Position numbers and translations under genes: made by a program
Shown here: positions 1 to 9,861 of the stretch, piece after piece
Numbering within the stretch: position 1 is the stretch's first letter
Layout of the letters: every line of letters begins with the position of its first letter
Origin: Microcystis aeruginosa LEGE 91341
GTDB taxonomy: Bacteria > Cyanobacteriota > Cyanobacteriia > Cyanobacteriales > Microcystaceae
Reading direction: 5' to 3'
Length of the DNA: 35,924 bases
Assembly: GCF_015206885.1 (NCBI RefSeq)
Contig: NZ_JADEXY010000026.1
Span: forward strand, 1 to 35,924
The notes under the pieces: model-generated
Told to the model about the DNA's origin: nothing
What the model saw: only the letters and a program-made list of their open reading frames with translations
The model's database searches: none

Positions 1-22
1 CTCATCATTAAGATAACTGCTC

Positions 23-162
23 TAAGTAGCTGGTTATAATTAAATTAAAAATGGATTTTAGGTTCGATCCCCCCTGCCCCCCTTGATAAGGGGGGTGCCG
101 ATCCCCCCTTAGTCCCCCCTTAATAAGGGGGGATCTGATAATTTTTAACGCCTACCTACTTA
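23..162 (+). repeat. MITE family 1, copy 1 (C/G-run hairpin element)
   Basis: This is a non-coding element of about 140 bp. It begins TAAGTAGCTGGTTATAATTA and ends CGCCTACCTACTTA, so the first and last 11 or so bases form imperfect terminal inverted repeats (TAAGTAG at each end). The inside is made of C-runs and G-runs around CTTGATAAG and TTAATAAG, which can fold into strong hairpins. Near-identical copies lie at 3036-3177 (opposite orientation) and 28339-28458. The flanks suggest insertion at a TA dinucleotide. No transposase is encoded, so it would have to be moved in trans. Confidence 0.85.
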
Positions 163-281
163 ACATCTCTATTTTGGCTTTGTTGGTTGCCATCGAGAAA
201 TTAAGCGAGAATCCCGACCATATTAAGCGGATTTCGCCGATAGCATATCTCGAAAAGAACGCCATCCTAAGTCTGATATAG
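163..281 (+). other. possible decayed coding remnant beside the MITE
   Basis: Directly after the MITE one plus-strand frame stays open for about 38 codons up to a TAG at 279-281. It reads protein-like (for example EKLSENPDHIKRISPIAY) but has no start codon, which would fit the 3' end of a gene cut off by the MITE. I do not recognise the product, and a chance open frame is quite possible. I see nothing convincing at 282-355. Confidence 0.2.
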
Positions 282-355
282 CACGGGATAGCTTACGGTT
301 TTAACCATTCCTGATGTGTTGAAATCTTCTAGAACTATCGTAGTGAAAAAGCCAA

Positions 356-937
356 TTAGGCAAGGGATTCTCCCACTTCTAAGAGGGGACAAAAGGGAAA
401 ATAGGGAGAAACCGTCCAACGATAGAATTTTTTGCTGCTGGTGGACTGAAGATTAAAACGCAGGGAAACAAAGGGGAAAAAGGGAGATACGGAACAATTC
501 CAACTGAAAGCCGGCTTAGAAGTGGTGTTATCGCCCTGCAAAGACCAAGCGGGGTATTGAAAAACCTCGCGGACGAGGGATTTTCCTTCATCGGTAACTT
601 GGGCGCAGCTGCGATCAATGCCCGAAACTAAACAGAGACTATTACTGACACAATTATCATTAGAAGCCACGATCAGGAGATCTTCCCCGGTGGTGGTTAG
701 TTCAAAAGCGATAAAATCTCCACCTTGCCAACGACTAAGGACTTGTCCTTGGGCATTCTGGTAGATAGCGATGCAGTTTTCGGGATCGAGAAGACGATTA
801 CTATCGGGATCTAAGTAACCGCAAACCTTGCCCATCAGACGAGTTCCATCCTGAAACCCATACACCCAATCAAAGGTATCGGTTTTAGCAGCCCTTTGAT
901 TGTTTTTGTTGACCAATAGTAATCGATCGCTGATCAC
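356..937 (-). CDS. hypothetical protein, 193 aa
   Basis: I do not recognise this protein. The frame starts with GTG at 937 and stays open upstream only as far as a TAA, with no better start, so the N-terminus may be eroded or the start may be internal (the next Met is at residue 35). The first 120 residues look like a soluble beta-rich domain with several cysteines (GKVCGYLDP, NCIAIYQN, SNDNCVSNSLCLVSG). The last 60 residues are rich in Ser, Pro and Phe and less domain-like, so the real domain may have ended earlier. No signal peptide or membrane helix is evident. It is transcribed divergently from pyrH, with about 200 bp between them. Function unknown; it could be a decaying gene. Confidence 0.45.
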   Translation of the reverse strand: MISDRLLLVNKNNQRAAKTDTFDWVYGFQDGTRLMGKVCGYLDPDSNRLLDPENCIAIYQNAQGQVLSRWQGGDFIAFELTTTGEDLLIVASNDNCVSNSLCLVSGIDRSCAQVTDEGKSLVREVFQYPAWSLQGDNTTSKPAFSWNCSVSPFFPFVSLRFNLQSTSSKKFYRWTVSPYFPFCPLLEVGESLA

Positions 938-1016
938 GGTTAAATTCTCAATAAAACTAAGCTCCCTTTAATAACAAAGGTATCACTAAATACCAATGTC
1001 CCAAGGAAAAGATTTA

Positions 1017-2398
<1,382 letters not shown>

Positions 2399-2416
2399 CT
2401 TTTTTTCTACTCAGGG

Positions 2417-2453
2417 ATAGAACAGGCTTTTTGTCTGTTCTATTTAGCTTTTT
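2417..2453 (+). terminator. rho-independent terminator after frr
   Basis: ATAGAACAG (2417-2425) pairs perfectly with CTGTTCTAT (2434-2442) across a T-rich loop. It is followed by TTTAGCTTTTT, a T-rich tract. It sits 19 bp after the frr stop codon. Confidence 0.75.
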
Positions 2454-2686
2454 GTCCCTATTTGAGAAGGTTTGAAGGTGAAGTCTTTCAGTTACTTATA
2501 ACATTTTTTACAAGTAATGCCAGAAATGGTTAATTGCCCTCACCTTCAATCTCTCTAACTTTCCTGGGAGAGGGGATTAAGATACCTGCCACGAATAAAG
2601 AAAAATGGTATTATATACGGGTAAAATACTATAATTATTGTAGAAAAAATCATCTTGCTTAAAAAAATATTCGCTAAATTATAAAA

Positions 2687-2977
2687 ATGAAATGCTATCA
2701 ACTTATTCAAGAAAAACGAGAGAATATTATAAAAATTGCTCGAAAACATGGAGCATTTAATATTCTAATATTTGGATCAGTTGCCAGAGGAGAAGACGGT
2801 AATGACAGTGATATTGACTTTTTAGTAGAAATGGAACAAGGACGCAATTTATTAGATAGAATTGGTTTAATTCAAGACTTAGAAGATTATTTAGGCTGTA
2901 AGGTTGATGTGGCTACTATTAACAGTTTACGAGATTGTTTTCGGGAAAGAATCATGAAAGAGGTGATTCCTTTATGA
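2687..2977 (+). CDS. mntA: MntA-type nucleotidyltransferase antitoxin
   Basis: A 96-aa minimal nucleotidyltransferase. The signature GSx10DxD is complete: GSVARG from residue 30, then D42 and D44 in DSDIDF. In HepT/MntA toxin-antitoxin pairs this enzyme neutralises the HEPN RNase toxin by AMPylating a Tyr beside its active site. The stop overlaps the ATG of the downstream hepT by 4 bp (ATGA), the normal arrangement of this module. Here the toxin partner is disrupted, so the antitoxin is probably an orphan. The upstream 230 bp is AT-rich, consistent with an accessory module. The family call is firm; whether it still has a role is unknown. Confidence 0.9.
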   Translation: MKCYQLIQEKRENIIKIARKHGAFNILIFGSVARGEDGNDSDIDFLVEMEQGRNLLDRIGLIQDLEDYLGCKVDVATINSLRDCFRERIMKEVIPL

Positions 2978-3342
2978 AGGATGACTTAATTTATTTAGGT
3001 GATATTTTAGATAGAATTGAACGAATCGAATCTTATAAGTAGGTAGGCGTTAAAAATTATCAGATGCCCCCCTTATTAAGGGGGATCCCCCCGCCTTCGG
3101 CTTCCCCCCTTATCAAGGGGGGCTAGGGGGGATCGAACCTAAAATCCATTTTAAATTTAATTATAACCAGCTACTTACACAGGAGGGAAAAGTACAGATT
3201 CTATCAATCTTTATTAATTCAAGATGCTATGATTCGCTGTTTTGAAGTCATTGGAGAAGCTGTTAAACAACTCTCTCCTGAGATTAGAAAAAAATATCCT
3301 GAAATTACTTGGCGTAAAATTGCAGGGTTTCCGGAAAAATAG
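2974..3342 (+). pseudogene. hepT: broken HepT-type HEPN RNase toxin
   Basis: The frame opens MKDDLIYLGDILDRIERIES, a classic HepT (DUF86) N-terminus. It is then interrupted at about 3036 by a 142-bp MITE. Beyond the MITE, in the frame starting at 3181, the family sequence resumes with FYQSLLIQDAMIRCFEVIGE and runs to WRKIAGF. It then diverges into PEK and a stop at 3342. Functional HepT continues with a segment carrying the catalytic R-x4-H; that segment is missing. Joining the two parts across the TA target also appears to leave a frameshift. The toxin is thus inactivated at least twice, by insertion and by loss of its 3' end. Confidence 0.85.
3036..3177 (-). repeat. MITE family 1, copy 2 (inside hepT)
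   Basis: This is the reverse-complement orientation of the element at 23-162. It begins TAAGTAGGTAGGCGTTAAAA and ends TTATAACCAGCTACTTA. The interior again carries C- and G-runs around TTATTAAG and TTATCAAG. It splits the hepT coding sequence, with a TA at the left junction consistent with TA target duplication. Confidence 0.88.
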
Positions 3343-3406
3343 CAGCGGTTGCCCCCTAGTTCTATAATCAGATCACGGCTAATTTGATTGGCTATCGACC
3401 CTATTT

Positions 3407-4534
3407 ATGTCTATCTCCCCACCCCGTTCGGGTTACACTTTACCAGTTTTTGCCTGTGCCAGTGCGATCGCATCTCTCCAGCATCTCCACGGCGAAAATG
3501 AGCTAAATTCCGTTACTTTTAATCTTTTAGAACCGCCAGAAACCGTTACAATTGCCATCGAACAAGTTGCCCGACTTAACCCCGATGCTGCCCTAGCTAT
3601 CACCCGCAGCGATCCGGGGGACAATTTAGATTTAACTAGAAATACCCCTATATGGGCGTTAGTAGAAAGAAAAACGGGTAATCAAGAGATAGAGATTCAA
3701 GGCGGCGAAGGAATCGGCCTACAGGTTGATAATGGCGGAAAATCAGCTATTTATAGTTATGCCCAGCGTCTGCTGCCAGAAAACCTCAGACCCCTGTTAC
3801 TGCCCCAAGAAAGCATCAAAGTAACGATTATCCTTCCAGAAGGCAAAAAACTGGCCACAAGGACTTCTAACGCCGCTTTTGGGGTGGTAGAGGGATTATC
3901 TTTGTTGGGTACCACTGGCATTTCCCAACCCCTGAGCGCTCCCGGACAGTTGGAAATCTTTCGCGAGCAATTAAAAAATTTATCCCGTCGTTTTGATCGC
4001 TTGGTGTTTTGTATCGGGGAAAATGGCTTAGATTTAGCCCCTCAAATGGGTATTAATCCTGATATTTTGGTAAAAACAGCCAATTGGATCGGCCCAATGT
4101 TATTAGAGGCACAATTACAGGGAATCTCTGAAATTCTTTTGTTTGGTTATCACGGTAAATTAATTAAACTTGCCGGGGGAATCTTTCAGACTCACCATCA
4201 TCTGGCCGATGGTCGTCGGGAAATTCTTACCGCCTACGCCGGTAAAATGGGTTTAGCTACCCCCCATCTCCAGCAAATTTTTGACAGTAGCACCAGCGAA
4301 AACGGTCTGGAATATCTGCGTCAATTAGACCAGCAAACGGGAGATAATTGGGTGGAACGCATCTATGGAGAAATGGCTAATACGATTGATCGCCGTTGCC
4401 AAGAATACGTTTATAACCACAGTAACGGTCATCTTGGGGTCGGTTGTATTTTATTCGATCGCTCTCGTTCTTTGATCAGCAAAAGCGAAAATGGCCTTAA
4501 ATTTTTGCAAAATCTACCAGTCACTCCCCAGTGA
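3407..4534 (+). CDS. cbiD: cobalt-precorrin-5B C1-methyltransferase
   Basis: Methylates C1 of the corrin ring with S-adenosylmethionine in the oxygen-independent (early cobalt) cobalamin pathway; cyanobacteria make pseudocobalamin by this route. The 375-aa length matches CbiD. Family features seen are the N-terminal SGYTLPVFACASAIASL, the acidic turn TRSDPGDNLDLTRNTPIWALV around residues 67-87, GGEGIGLQV, and the LLFGYHGKLIKLAGGIFQTHHH stretch near residue 245. ATG at 3407 gives the expected N-terminus. It is separated from the broken hepT by 64 bp and from guaA by about 140 bp, so it is probably transcribed alone. Confidence 0.93.
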   Translation: MSISPPRSGYTLPVFACASAIASLQHLHGENELNSVTFNLLEPPETVTIAIEQVARLNPDAALAITRSDPGDNLDLTRNTPIWALVERKTGNQEIEIQGGEGIGLQVDNGGKSAIYSYAQRLLPENLRPLLLPQESIKVTIILPEGKKLATRTSNAAFGVVEGLSLLGTTGISQPLSAPGQLEIFREQLKNLSRRFDRLVFCIGENGLDLAPQMGINPDILVKTANWIGPMLLEAQLQGISEILLFGYHGKLIKLAGGIFQTHHHLADGRREILTAYAGKMGLATPHLQQIFDSSTSENGLEYLRQLDQQTGDNWVERIYGEMANTIDRRCQEYVYNHSNGHLGVGCILFDRSRSLISKSENGLKFLQNLPVTPQ

Positions 4535-4674
4535 CCGTGCTATGATCGTGGGAATATTTAGTCTTAAAAAATGAAACTAATAAGGCCATACTATTGTAGC
4601 TTATTTTCAGAACAATAGCCGATTTAGTTTACAAAACTTTAACCTTTTCCTGCCAGTTTCTTTTTTTGATCGTA

Positions 4675-6300
4675 GTGACAACTCAAACCCCCCTTCCTAC
4701 CCCCCAAGAGACTTTGCCCTCAGAGTCCTTCACTAATAGCCTTAATCGTCAAATAATCATCATTCTTGACTTTGGCTCCCAGTATTCTGAATTAATCGCC
4801 CGCAGAATCCGGGAAACGAACGTTTACTCCGAAGTTCTCTCCTATCGTACCAGCGCCGAACAATTAGTCCAAATCAACCCGAAAGGAATAATTCTTTCGG
4901 GCGGTCCCAATTCCGTCTATGATCCTGGAGCGCCTCACTGTGATCCCGAAATTTGGAATTTAGGTGTACCCATCCTCGGAGTTTGCTACGGGATGCAATT
5001 GATGGTACAGCAGTTAGGGGGCAGGGTAGAACGGGCAAAACGGGCCGAATACGGCAAAGCATCCCTATTTATCAACGATCCTACCGATTTATTAACCAAT
5101 GTCGAGGACGGTTCCACCGCTTGGATGAGTCACGGAGATTCCTGCGTGGAATTGCCTGCGGGTTTTGAAATTCTCGCTCATACCGATAATACCGATTGTG
5201 CGGCCATTGCCGATCACCAGAAAAAACTCTTTGGAGTGCAGTTTCACCCGGAAGTGGTCCATTCTGTGGGAGGAATCGCCTTAATTCGCAATTTCGTCTA
5301 TCATATCTGCAAATGCGAACCCACTTGGACCACGGAAGCTTTTGTCGAGGAATCGATCCGAGAAATTAGGGCAAAAGTGGGCGATAAGCGCGTTTTATTG
5401 GCTTTATCCGGCGGTGTGGACTCCTCTACCTTAGCATTCCTGTTACATCGAGCGATCGGTGATCAACTAACCTGTATGTTTATCGATCAGGGATTCATGC
5501 GTAAGGGTGAACCAGAACGATTAATGCAGATATTTAACGAGCAATTCCATATCGGAGTCCAGTATGTCAACGCTAGAAAGCGATTTTTAGCGCAAGTGGC
5601 CGGTGTCACCGATCCCGAAGAAAAGCGCCGTCGTATCGGCCATGAATTTATTCAGGTGTTTGAAGAAGAATCGAATCGTTTGGGACCCTTTGATTATCTG
5701 GCCCAAGGAACTTTATATCCCGATGTGATTGAATCGGCCGATAGTAATGTGGATCCGAAAACTGGGGAAAGAGTCGCGGTTAAAATTAAAAGTCATCATA
5801 ACGTTGGTGGACTGCCGAAAAATCTCCGGTTTAAATTAGTCGAACCTCTGCGAAAATTATTTAAGGATGAGGTGAGAAAATTAGGTCGATCGATCGGTCT
5901 TCCGGAAGAAATTGTTCGTCGTCAACCTTTCCCCGGCCCTGGTTTAGCAATTCGCATTTTAGGGGAAGTCACCGCAGATAAATTAAATATTTTGCGCGAT
6001 GCAGATTGGGTAGTGCGCGACGAGATTAATAAGCAGGGAATGTATCACGATTTCTGGCAAGCTTTCGCGGTTTTATTACCTGTCCGCAGTGTGGGAGTGA
6101 TGGGAGATCAACGCACCTACGCTTATCCCATTGTCCTACGTTTAGTCAGCAGTGAAGACGGAATGACTGCCGATTGGTCGCGGGTTCCCTATGATTTATT
6201 GGAGACAATTTCTAATCGCATTGTCAATGAAGTTAAGGGAGTTAACCGCGTGGTTTATGATATTACTTCTAAGCCCCCCGGAACTATAGAATGGGAGTAG
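4675..6300 (+). CDS. guaA: GMP synthase (glutamine-hydrolysing)
   Basis: Converts XMP to GMP with glutamine and ATP in purine synthesis. An N-terminal class I glutamine amidotransferase domain opens [10 protein letters not shown] and carries the nucleophile Cys in GVCYGMQ (about residue 104) and the His-Glu pair in [11 protein letters not shown]. It is followed by the ATP pyrophosphatase domain with the P-loop [10 protein letters not shown] and the C-terminal dimerisation domain ending KPPGTIEWE. No ATG is available in frame. I chose GTG at 4675 (541 aa); TTG at 4666 would add three residues. The 20-odd residues before the first domain are a short extension typical of cyanobacterial GuaA. Confidence 0.97.
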   Translation: MTTQTPLPTPQETLPSESFTNSLNRQIIIILDFGSQYSELIARRIRETNVYSEVLSYRTSAEQLVQINPKGIILSGGPNSVYDPGAPHCDPEIWNLGVPILGVCYGMQLMVQQLGGRVERAKRAEYGKASLFINDPTDLLTNVEDGSTAWMSHGDSCVELPAGFEILAHTDNTDCAAIADHQKKLFGVQFHPEVVHSVGGIALIRNFVYHICKCEPTWTTEAFVEESIREIRAKVGDKRVLLALSGGVDSSTLAFLLHRAIGDQLTCMFIDQGFMRKGEPERLMQIFNEQFHIGVQYVNARKRFLAQVAGVTDPEEKRRRIGHEFIQVFEEESNRLGPFDYLAQGTLYPDVIESADSNVDPKTGERVAVKIKSHHNVGGLPKNLRFKLVEPLRKLFKDEVRKLGRSIGLPEEIVRRQPFPGPGLAIRILGEVTADKLNILRDADWVVRDEINKQGMYHDFWQAFAVLLPVRSVGVMGDQRTYAYPIVLRLVSSEDGMTADWSRVPYDLLETISNRIVNEVKGVNRVVYDITSKPPGTIEWE

Positions 6301-6325
6301 CATTGAATTATTGATTGATCGTTAT

Positions 6326-6354
6326 TCCCGTCCAAATATTGGGGCGGGATTTTT
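6326..6354 (+). terminator. rho-independent terminator after guaA
   Basis: TCCCGTCC (6326-6333) pairs with GGGCGGGA (6342-6349) with one G-T pair and a short AT loop, followed by TTTTT. It ends guaA transcription. It also argues against starting the next gene at the TTG at 6311, which would place the terminator inside the coding sequence. Confidence 0.75.
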
Positions 6355-6388
6355 GCAGAATAGACAATTGAGGAGATTAATTACCACC

Positions 6389-7630
6389 ATGGCACAGTTA
6401 GAGATGTGGGAAGAAATAGAAGAAGTGGATTTTGCGGAAGAAGAAGATGATGTTGAAGGAGAATCAGCAAACCAAAAAAAGCTACAACTCAAAGAAATCT
6501 CCGAGACTGTTGTTGCTGGAAGTGATTGGACTACCGCAACGATCCGCGATCAATTAATTCGAGAAAATATTCAACTCAATCCGCGCTTTCAAAGACGAGA
6601 TGCTTGGAATATTACTCGTAAAAGTCGATTTATTGAATCCCTAATTCTAGGGTTTCCAGTCCCACAGATTGTCTTAGCTACTAATAATAAGGAAAAAGGT
6701 AAATTTATCGTTCTTGATGGCAAACAACGCCTACTAACAATTTTACAGTTTTATGGTGACAGTGCCACACCTAATAATAGTTTTACTTTAAAAGATTTAG
6801 AATTTCTAGATAATCTCAATGGCTGCCAATATCAGGATCTAAAAAATGATTTCAATTTAAATGATATCTCACACCAACTGGATAATCAAACTATCCGCAC
6901 GATTGTTATCCGTAATTGGAAAACGGAGAGTTTCCTCCATAAAATTTTTCTGCGTCTCAATGTGGAAAATACCCCTTTGTCTTCTCAAGAATTAAGACAA
7001 GCATTACACCCAGGGGGTTTTATTAATTTTTTAGATGATCGAGCGATCGAAAGTCAAGCATTAAAGAAAATATTTAAATCTTCCTATCCCGATTTCCGGA
7101 TGCGCGACACTGATATACTCTTGCGTTATGTAGCTTTTCATTATTATTTATCCGATTATCGCGGTGATCTTAAAAAATTTCTTGATAATGCTTGTGTTTC
7201 GCTTAATGCTCGATGGGATCAAAACTCAGAAGAAATCAAAAATATTATTGATCAATTTGAAAAAGCTGTCCAGACAACGATTAATATTTTTGGAGAGAAA
7301 AACTTTTCCCGTCTCTGGCTGCCTGAATCGGCAACTTATCGAAGTCAGTTCAATCGAGCAATTTTAGATGTGATGGTTTTTTACTTTTGCGATGATCTAA
7401 TGAGAGCAGCTGCCGAGACAAACAAAGAACAGGTAGAAGAAGCATTTAAAAGTTTATGTCGTACTGCCGTTGATCGATTTAAAAATGCTGTATTAATTAG
7501 TACAAATACTAAACAATCAACCTATGATCGTTTTCATTTATGGGGTCAAGCTTTATCAGAAGTATTAGATATTAACTTCAATATTCCTCAGATGGAAGAC
7601 AATCGTATTATTTTTAAGGGGTTAAGATAG
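6389..7630 (+). CDS. DUF262 (GmrSD N-domain-like) protein
   Basis: A 413-aa protein with a ParB/Srx-like DUF262 domain. After an acidic N-terminus, the core has the family pattern LNPRFQRRDAWN, then SRFIESLILGFPVPQIVLA, then FIVLDGKQRLLTI. The DGKQR at about residues 110-114 stands for the usual DGQQR nucleotide-binding/hydrolysis motif. In GmrSD-type restriction enzymes this domain couples NTP hydrolysis to cutting of modified DNA. The C-terminal DUF1524 HNH nuclease of full GmrSD is absent here, and the C-terminal half is helical. ATG at 6389 has AGGAGA upstream and lies beyond the guaA terminator. The next gene, a HEPN protein, begins 14 bp downstream, so they form one operon, probably a defence pair. 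Confidence 0.85.
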   Translation: MAQLEMWEEIEEVDFAEEEDDVEGESANQKKLQLKEISETVVAGSDWTTATIRDQLIRENIQLNPRFQRRDAWNITRKSRFIESLILGFPVPQIVLATNNKEKGKFIVLDGKQRLLTILQFYGDSATPNNSFTLKDLEFLDNLNGCQYQDLKNDFNLNDISHQLDNQTIRTIVIRNWKTESFLHKIFLRLNVENTPLSSQELRQALHPGGFINFLDDRAIESQALKKIFKSSYPDFRMRDTDILLRYVAFHYYLSDYRGDLKKFLDNACVSLNARWDQNSEEIKNIIDQFEKAVQTTINIFGEKNFSRLWLPESATYRSQFNRAILDVMVFYFCDDLMRAAAETNKEQVEEAFKSLCRTAVDRFKNAVLISTNTKQSTYDRFHLWGQALSEVLDINFNIPQMEDNRIIFKGLR

Positions 7631-7644
7631 TTAGTTTTTTTACT

Positions 7645-8289
7645 ATGCCGAAATCTCTAAGATTTAGACAACTAACCCAAGAATTGAATCGACTAAAAAA
7701 ACAATTCCTACCTCGTAAATTCAGCGAGATCAATGAATATTCTGAAAGACAGTTAGCTTTAACTTTTGCCTATCGAGTCTTTGCTCATGCTGAGATTGAA
7801 TCTTATCTTGAAGATCGAGTTTGGGAGACCGTACAGACAGCAAAAAATATCTGGGATAATCAAGGTAAAGCTAGTCGAGTTTTGTTATGTGTAATCGCTT
7901 TTTCTGGTCAAGAAATGGAAGCTCCTCCCGACACCATTACTCCTCTTAAAGGTAAGAAAAATGTGCCTGAAGATAAACTAAAAATAAATAAAAAAATTGA
8001 CATGGTGATTGGATGTTTTAAATCAGTTATCGATCAAAATCATGGGATTAAAGAAACTAACCTATTAAAATTACTCTTACCAATCGGCATCGATAGTGAT
8101 GACTTAGATCAAGTTTGGTTAGCAAATATGAATACTTTTGGAAAAGAACGCGGTGAAATAGCTCATTCTTCGGCAATCAAAATAAAAACGAAACAACCGC
8201 CTAACCCTGCCGACGAATTAGAGAGAGTTAAACAAATTATTCAAGAATTAGAGAAAGTCGATCAATTGATTACTAACTTGCTCAAGTAA
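7645..8289 (+). CDS. HEPN protein, MAE_28990/MAE_18760-like
   Basis: A 214-aa mostly helical protein resembling the HEPN family named after M. aeruginosa loci MAE_28990/MAE_18760. The N-terminal half has SERQLALTFAYRVFAHAEIESYLEDR. The conserved R-x4-H RNase motif is RGEIAH at residues 169-174, close to the C-terminal helix. HEPN proteins of this kind are predicted metal-independent RNases that act in abortive defence. It follows the DUF262 gene by 14 bp, a recurrent partnership, and precedes a C5 DNA methyltransferase by 85 bp. One reading is that DUF262 senses DNA and HEPN is the toxic effector. That is inference from context. Confidence 0.8.
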   Translation: MPKSLRFRQLTQELNRLKKQFLPRKFSEINEYSERQLALTFAYRVFAHAEIESYLEDRVWETVQTAKNIWDNQGKASRVLLCVIAFSGQEMEAPPDTITPLKGKKNVPEDKLKINKKIDMVIGCFKSVIDQNHGIKETNLLKLLLPIGIDSDDLDQVWLANMNTFGKERGEIAHSSAIKIKTKQPPNPADELERVKQIIQELEKVDQLITNLLK

Positions 8290-8374
8290 TTGCAATCTTA
8301 ATAAAACTTAAAGTTTTAATTATATCAGAAATACAGTATAATAAAAGACAGACAATAGAGAGCTAATCATCAAA

Positions 8375-9655
8375 GTGAAACATAGACCAATTGCGATCGA
8401 TTTATTTGCTGGCTGCGGTGGGATGTCCGTTGGTCTAGAAGCGGCGGGATTTGATATTGCTGTAGCGGTGGAGTTTGATGCAGTCCATTCCTTGGTTCAT
8501 CATTTTAACTTTCCCTATTGTCAAACTATTTGCCGGGATATAACCAAAGTAACAAGTAGAGAAATATGGGAATTATTAAAACTAAAAGGCTATGCCACCG
8601 ATGTTAGTTTAATTGCCGGTGGTCCCCCCTGTCAAGGTTTTTCATTAATTGGTAAACGACAAATAGATGATCCTAGAAATTCTCTTGTATTTGAATATCT
8701 GCGGATTGTAGGGGAAATTAAACCCAAGTATTTTATCTTTGAAAATGTCCCCGGCATGGCTACGGGTAAACATAAACAATTTTTAGAGGAGTTAATCTCT
8801 GAATTTGAAGCTATTGGCTATACAATCAATCAGCCAATTAAAATCCTCGATGCCAGTGAATACGGCGCACCACAAAAACGCAAAAGATTAATCTTAATTG
8901 GTAGTCGAAAAGACGTGACGATGGCTAAATATCCTTTGACAAAGACCGTCGATTTAAACTCAGCCAAAAAATCAGCTTTTACCAGCGTCTATGATGCGAT
9001 TTCAGATTTAGAATTAATACCGGCCTTTATCGATACTGATTTAGGCATACCTGCATCAAAATTAGATTATAGTGGCAAGAGAAAAAAATATTCAGTGCAG
9101 CCAAGGGATATTTTTAAACTTTGCCATCAAAGAACAGTAGATACAAAAATCTATGGACATATAGGCTCAGTTCATACCCAAAGATCAATTGATAGATTTA
9201 TCGTAACCGAACCGGGTACAGTGGAACCAAAAAGTCGCTTTTTCAAGCTTTCTCCCACTGGATTATGTAACACTCTCCGGGCCGGAACTAATAGCGACAA
9301 AGGGGCCTATACTGCTCCTAGACCCATTCACTATTCTATTCCTCGTTGTATTACTGTACGAGAAGCCGCCAGATTACATACATTTCCCGATTGGTTTCAG
9401 TTTCACCGCACAATATGGCATGGTTTTCGTGAGATTGGTAATGCGGTTATTCCGCTATTATCGAAAGAACTTGGCTCTTCTGTGATGGGAGCAATGAATA
9501 TTAATACCGCTAATCTCAACCGAGTTATTTTAGAAAAAATGCCCGAAGACTTATTGCTATATAATATGTCTCAGGCATCAAACTATTGGGGAATCTCTGA
9601 CGATGTTATCCCGAAAAGAAAACGAGGTGTCTCTCAGAGACTGGTCAGTATTTAA
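8375..9655 (+). CDS. DNA (cytosine-5) methyltransferase
   Basis: A 426-aa C5-cytosine methyltransferase. Motif I is IDLFAGCGGMSVGLEAAGF (residues 8-26, SAM binding). Motif IV is GGPPCQGFS (82-90), with catalytic Cys86. Motif VI is FENVPG (122-127). Motif VIII is QKRKRLILIG near 167. Motif IX is REAARLHTFPDWF and motif X IGNAVIPLL. The target-recognition region lies between VIII and IX, and its specificity cannot be read from sequence. A 50-residue C-terminal tail follows motif X. The start is GTG at 8375. There is no obvious cognate endonuclease gene apart from the DUF262/HEPN pair directly upstream, so it may protect host DNA from that pair, or be a solitary enzyme. Confidence 0.93.
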   Translation: MKHRPIAIDLFAGCGGMSVGLEAAGFDIAVAVEFDAVHSLVHHFNFPYCQTICRDITKVTSREIWELLKLKGYATDVSLIAGGPPCQGFSLIGKRQIDDPRNSLVFEYLRIVGEIKPKYFIFENVPGMATGKHKQFLEELISEFEAIGYTINQPIKILDASEYGAPQKRKRLILIGSRKDVTMAKYPLTKTVDLNSAKKSAFTSVYDAISDLELIPAFIDTDLGIPASKLDYSGKRKKYSVQPRDIFKLCHQRTVDTKIYGHIGSVHTQRSIDRFIVTEPGTVEPKSRFFKLSPTGLCNTLRAGTNSDKGAYTAPRPIHYSIPRCITVREAARLHTFPDWFQFHRTIWHGFREIGNAVIPLLSKELGSSVMGAMNINTANLNRVILEKMPEDLLLYNMSQASNYWGISDDVIPKRKRGVSQRLVSI

Positions 9656-9685
9656 ATTATACTAAGTCCGTTTTTGATAGTACAA

Positions 9686-9782
9686 TTATAGTCATTTCAA
9701 TTAAGATTGAGAATATCAATCCCAGAGTTCATAAGGGTTTTGTCGGTCTAGACTGTATCAGACTTATCTGAAATGACTATAA
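9686..9782. repeat. 97-bp terminal-inverted-repeat element
   Basis: TTATAGTCATTTCA at 9686-9699 is the exact reverse complement of TGAAATGACTATAA at 9769-9782. The interior (about 70 bp) has no coding frame. It looks like a small MITE unlike the other families in this window. It sits between the convergent methyltransferase and protease genes and could also act as a bidirectional terminator hairpin. Confidence 0.6.
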
Positions 9783-9861
9783 CTTACTATCGAACTTTAA
9801 AAACTCGCTCCCATCTCCCCACTCCCCTATACTTTTTAAAGAGGATTTACTATCATTTTCA

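Noticed and set aside
2974-3342. A working HepT/MntA toxin-antitoxin pair
   Set aside because: hepT is interrupted by a MITE and lacks the catalytic R-x4-H segment, so only the antitoxin can be functional.
6311-6388. TTG start at 6311 giving a longer DUF262 protein
   Set aside because: It would place the guaA terminator hairpin inside the coding sequence; ATG at 6389 has a ribosome binding site and a family-like start.
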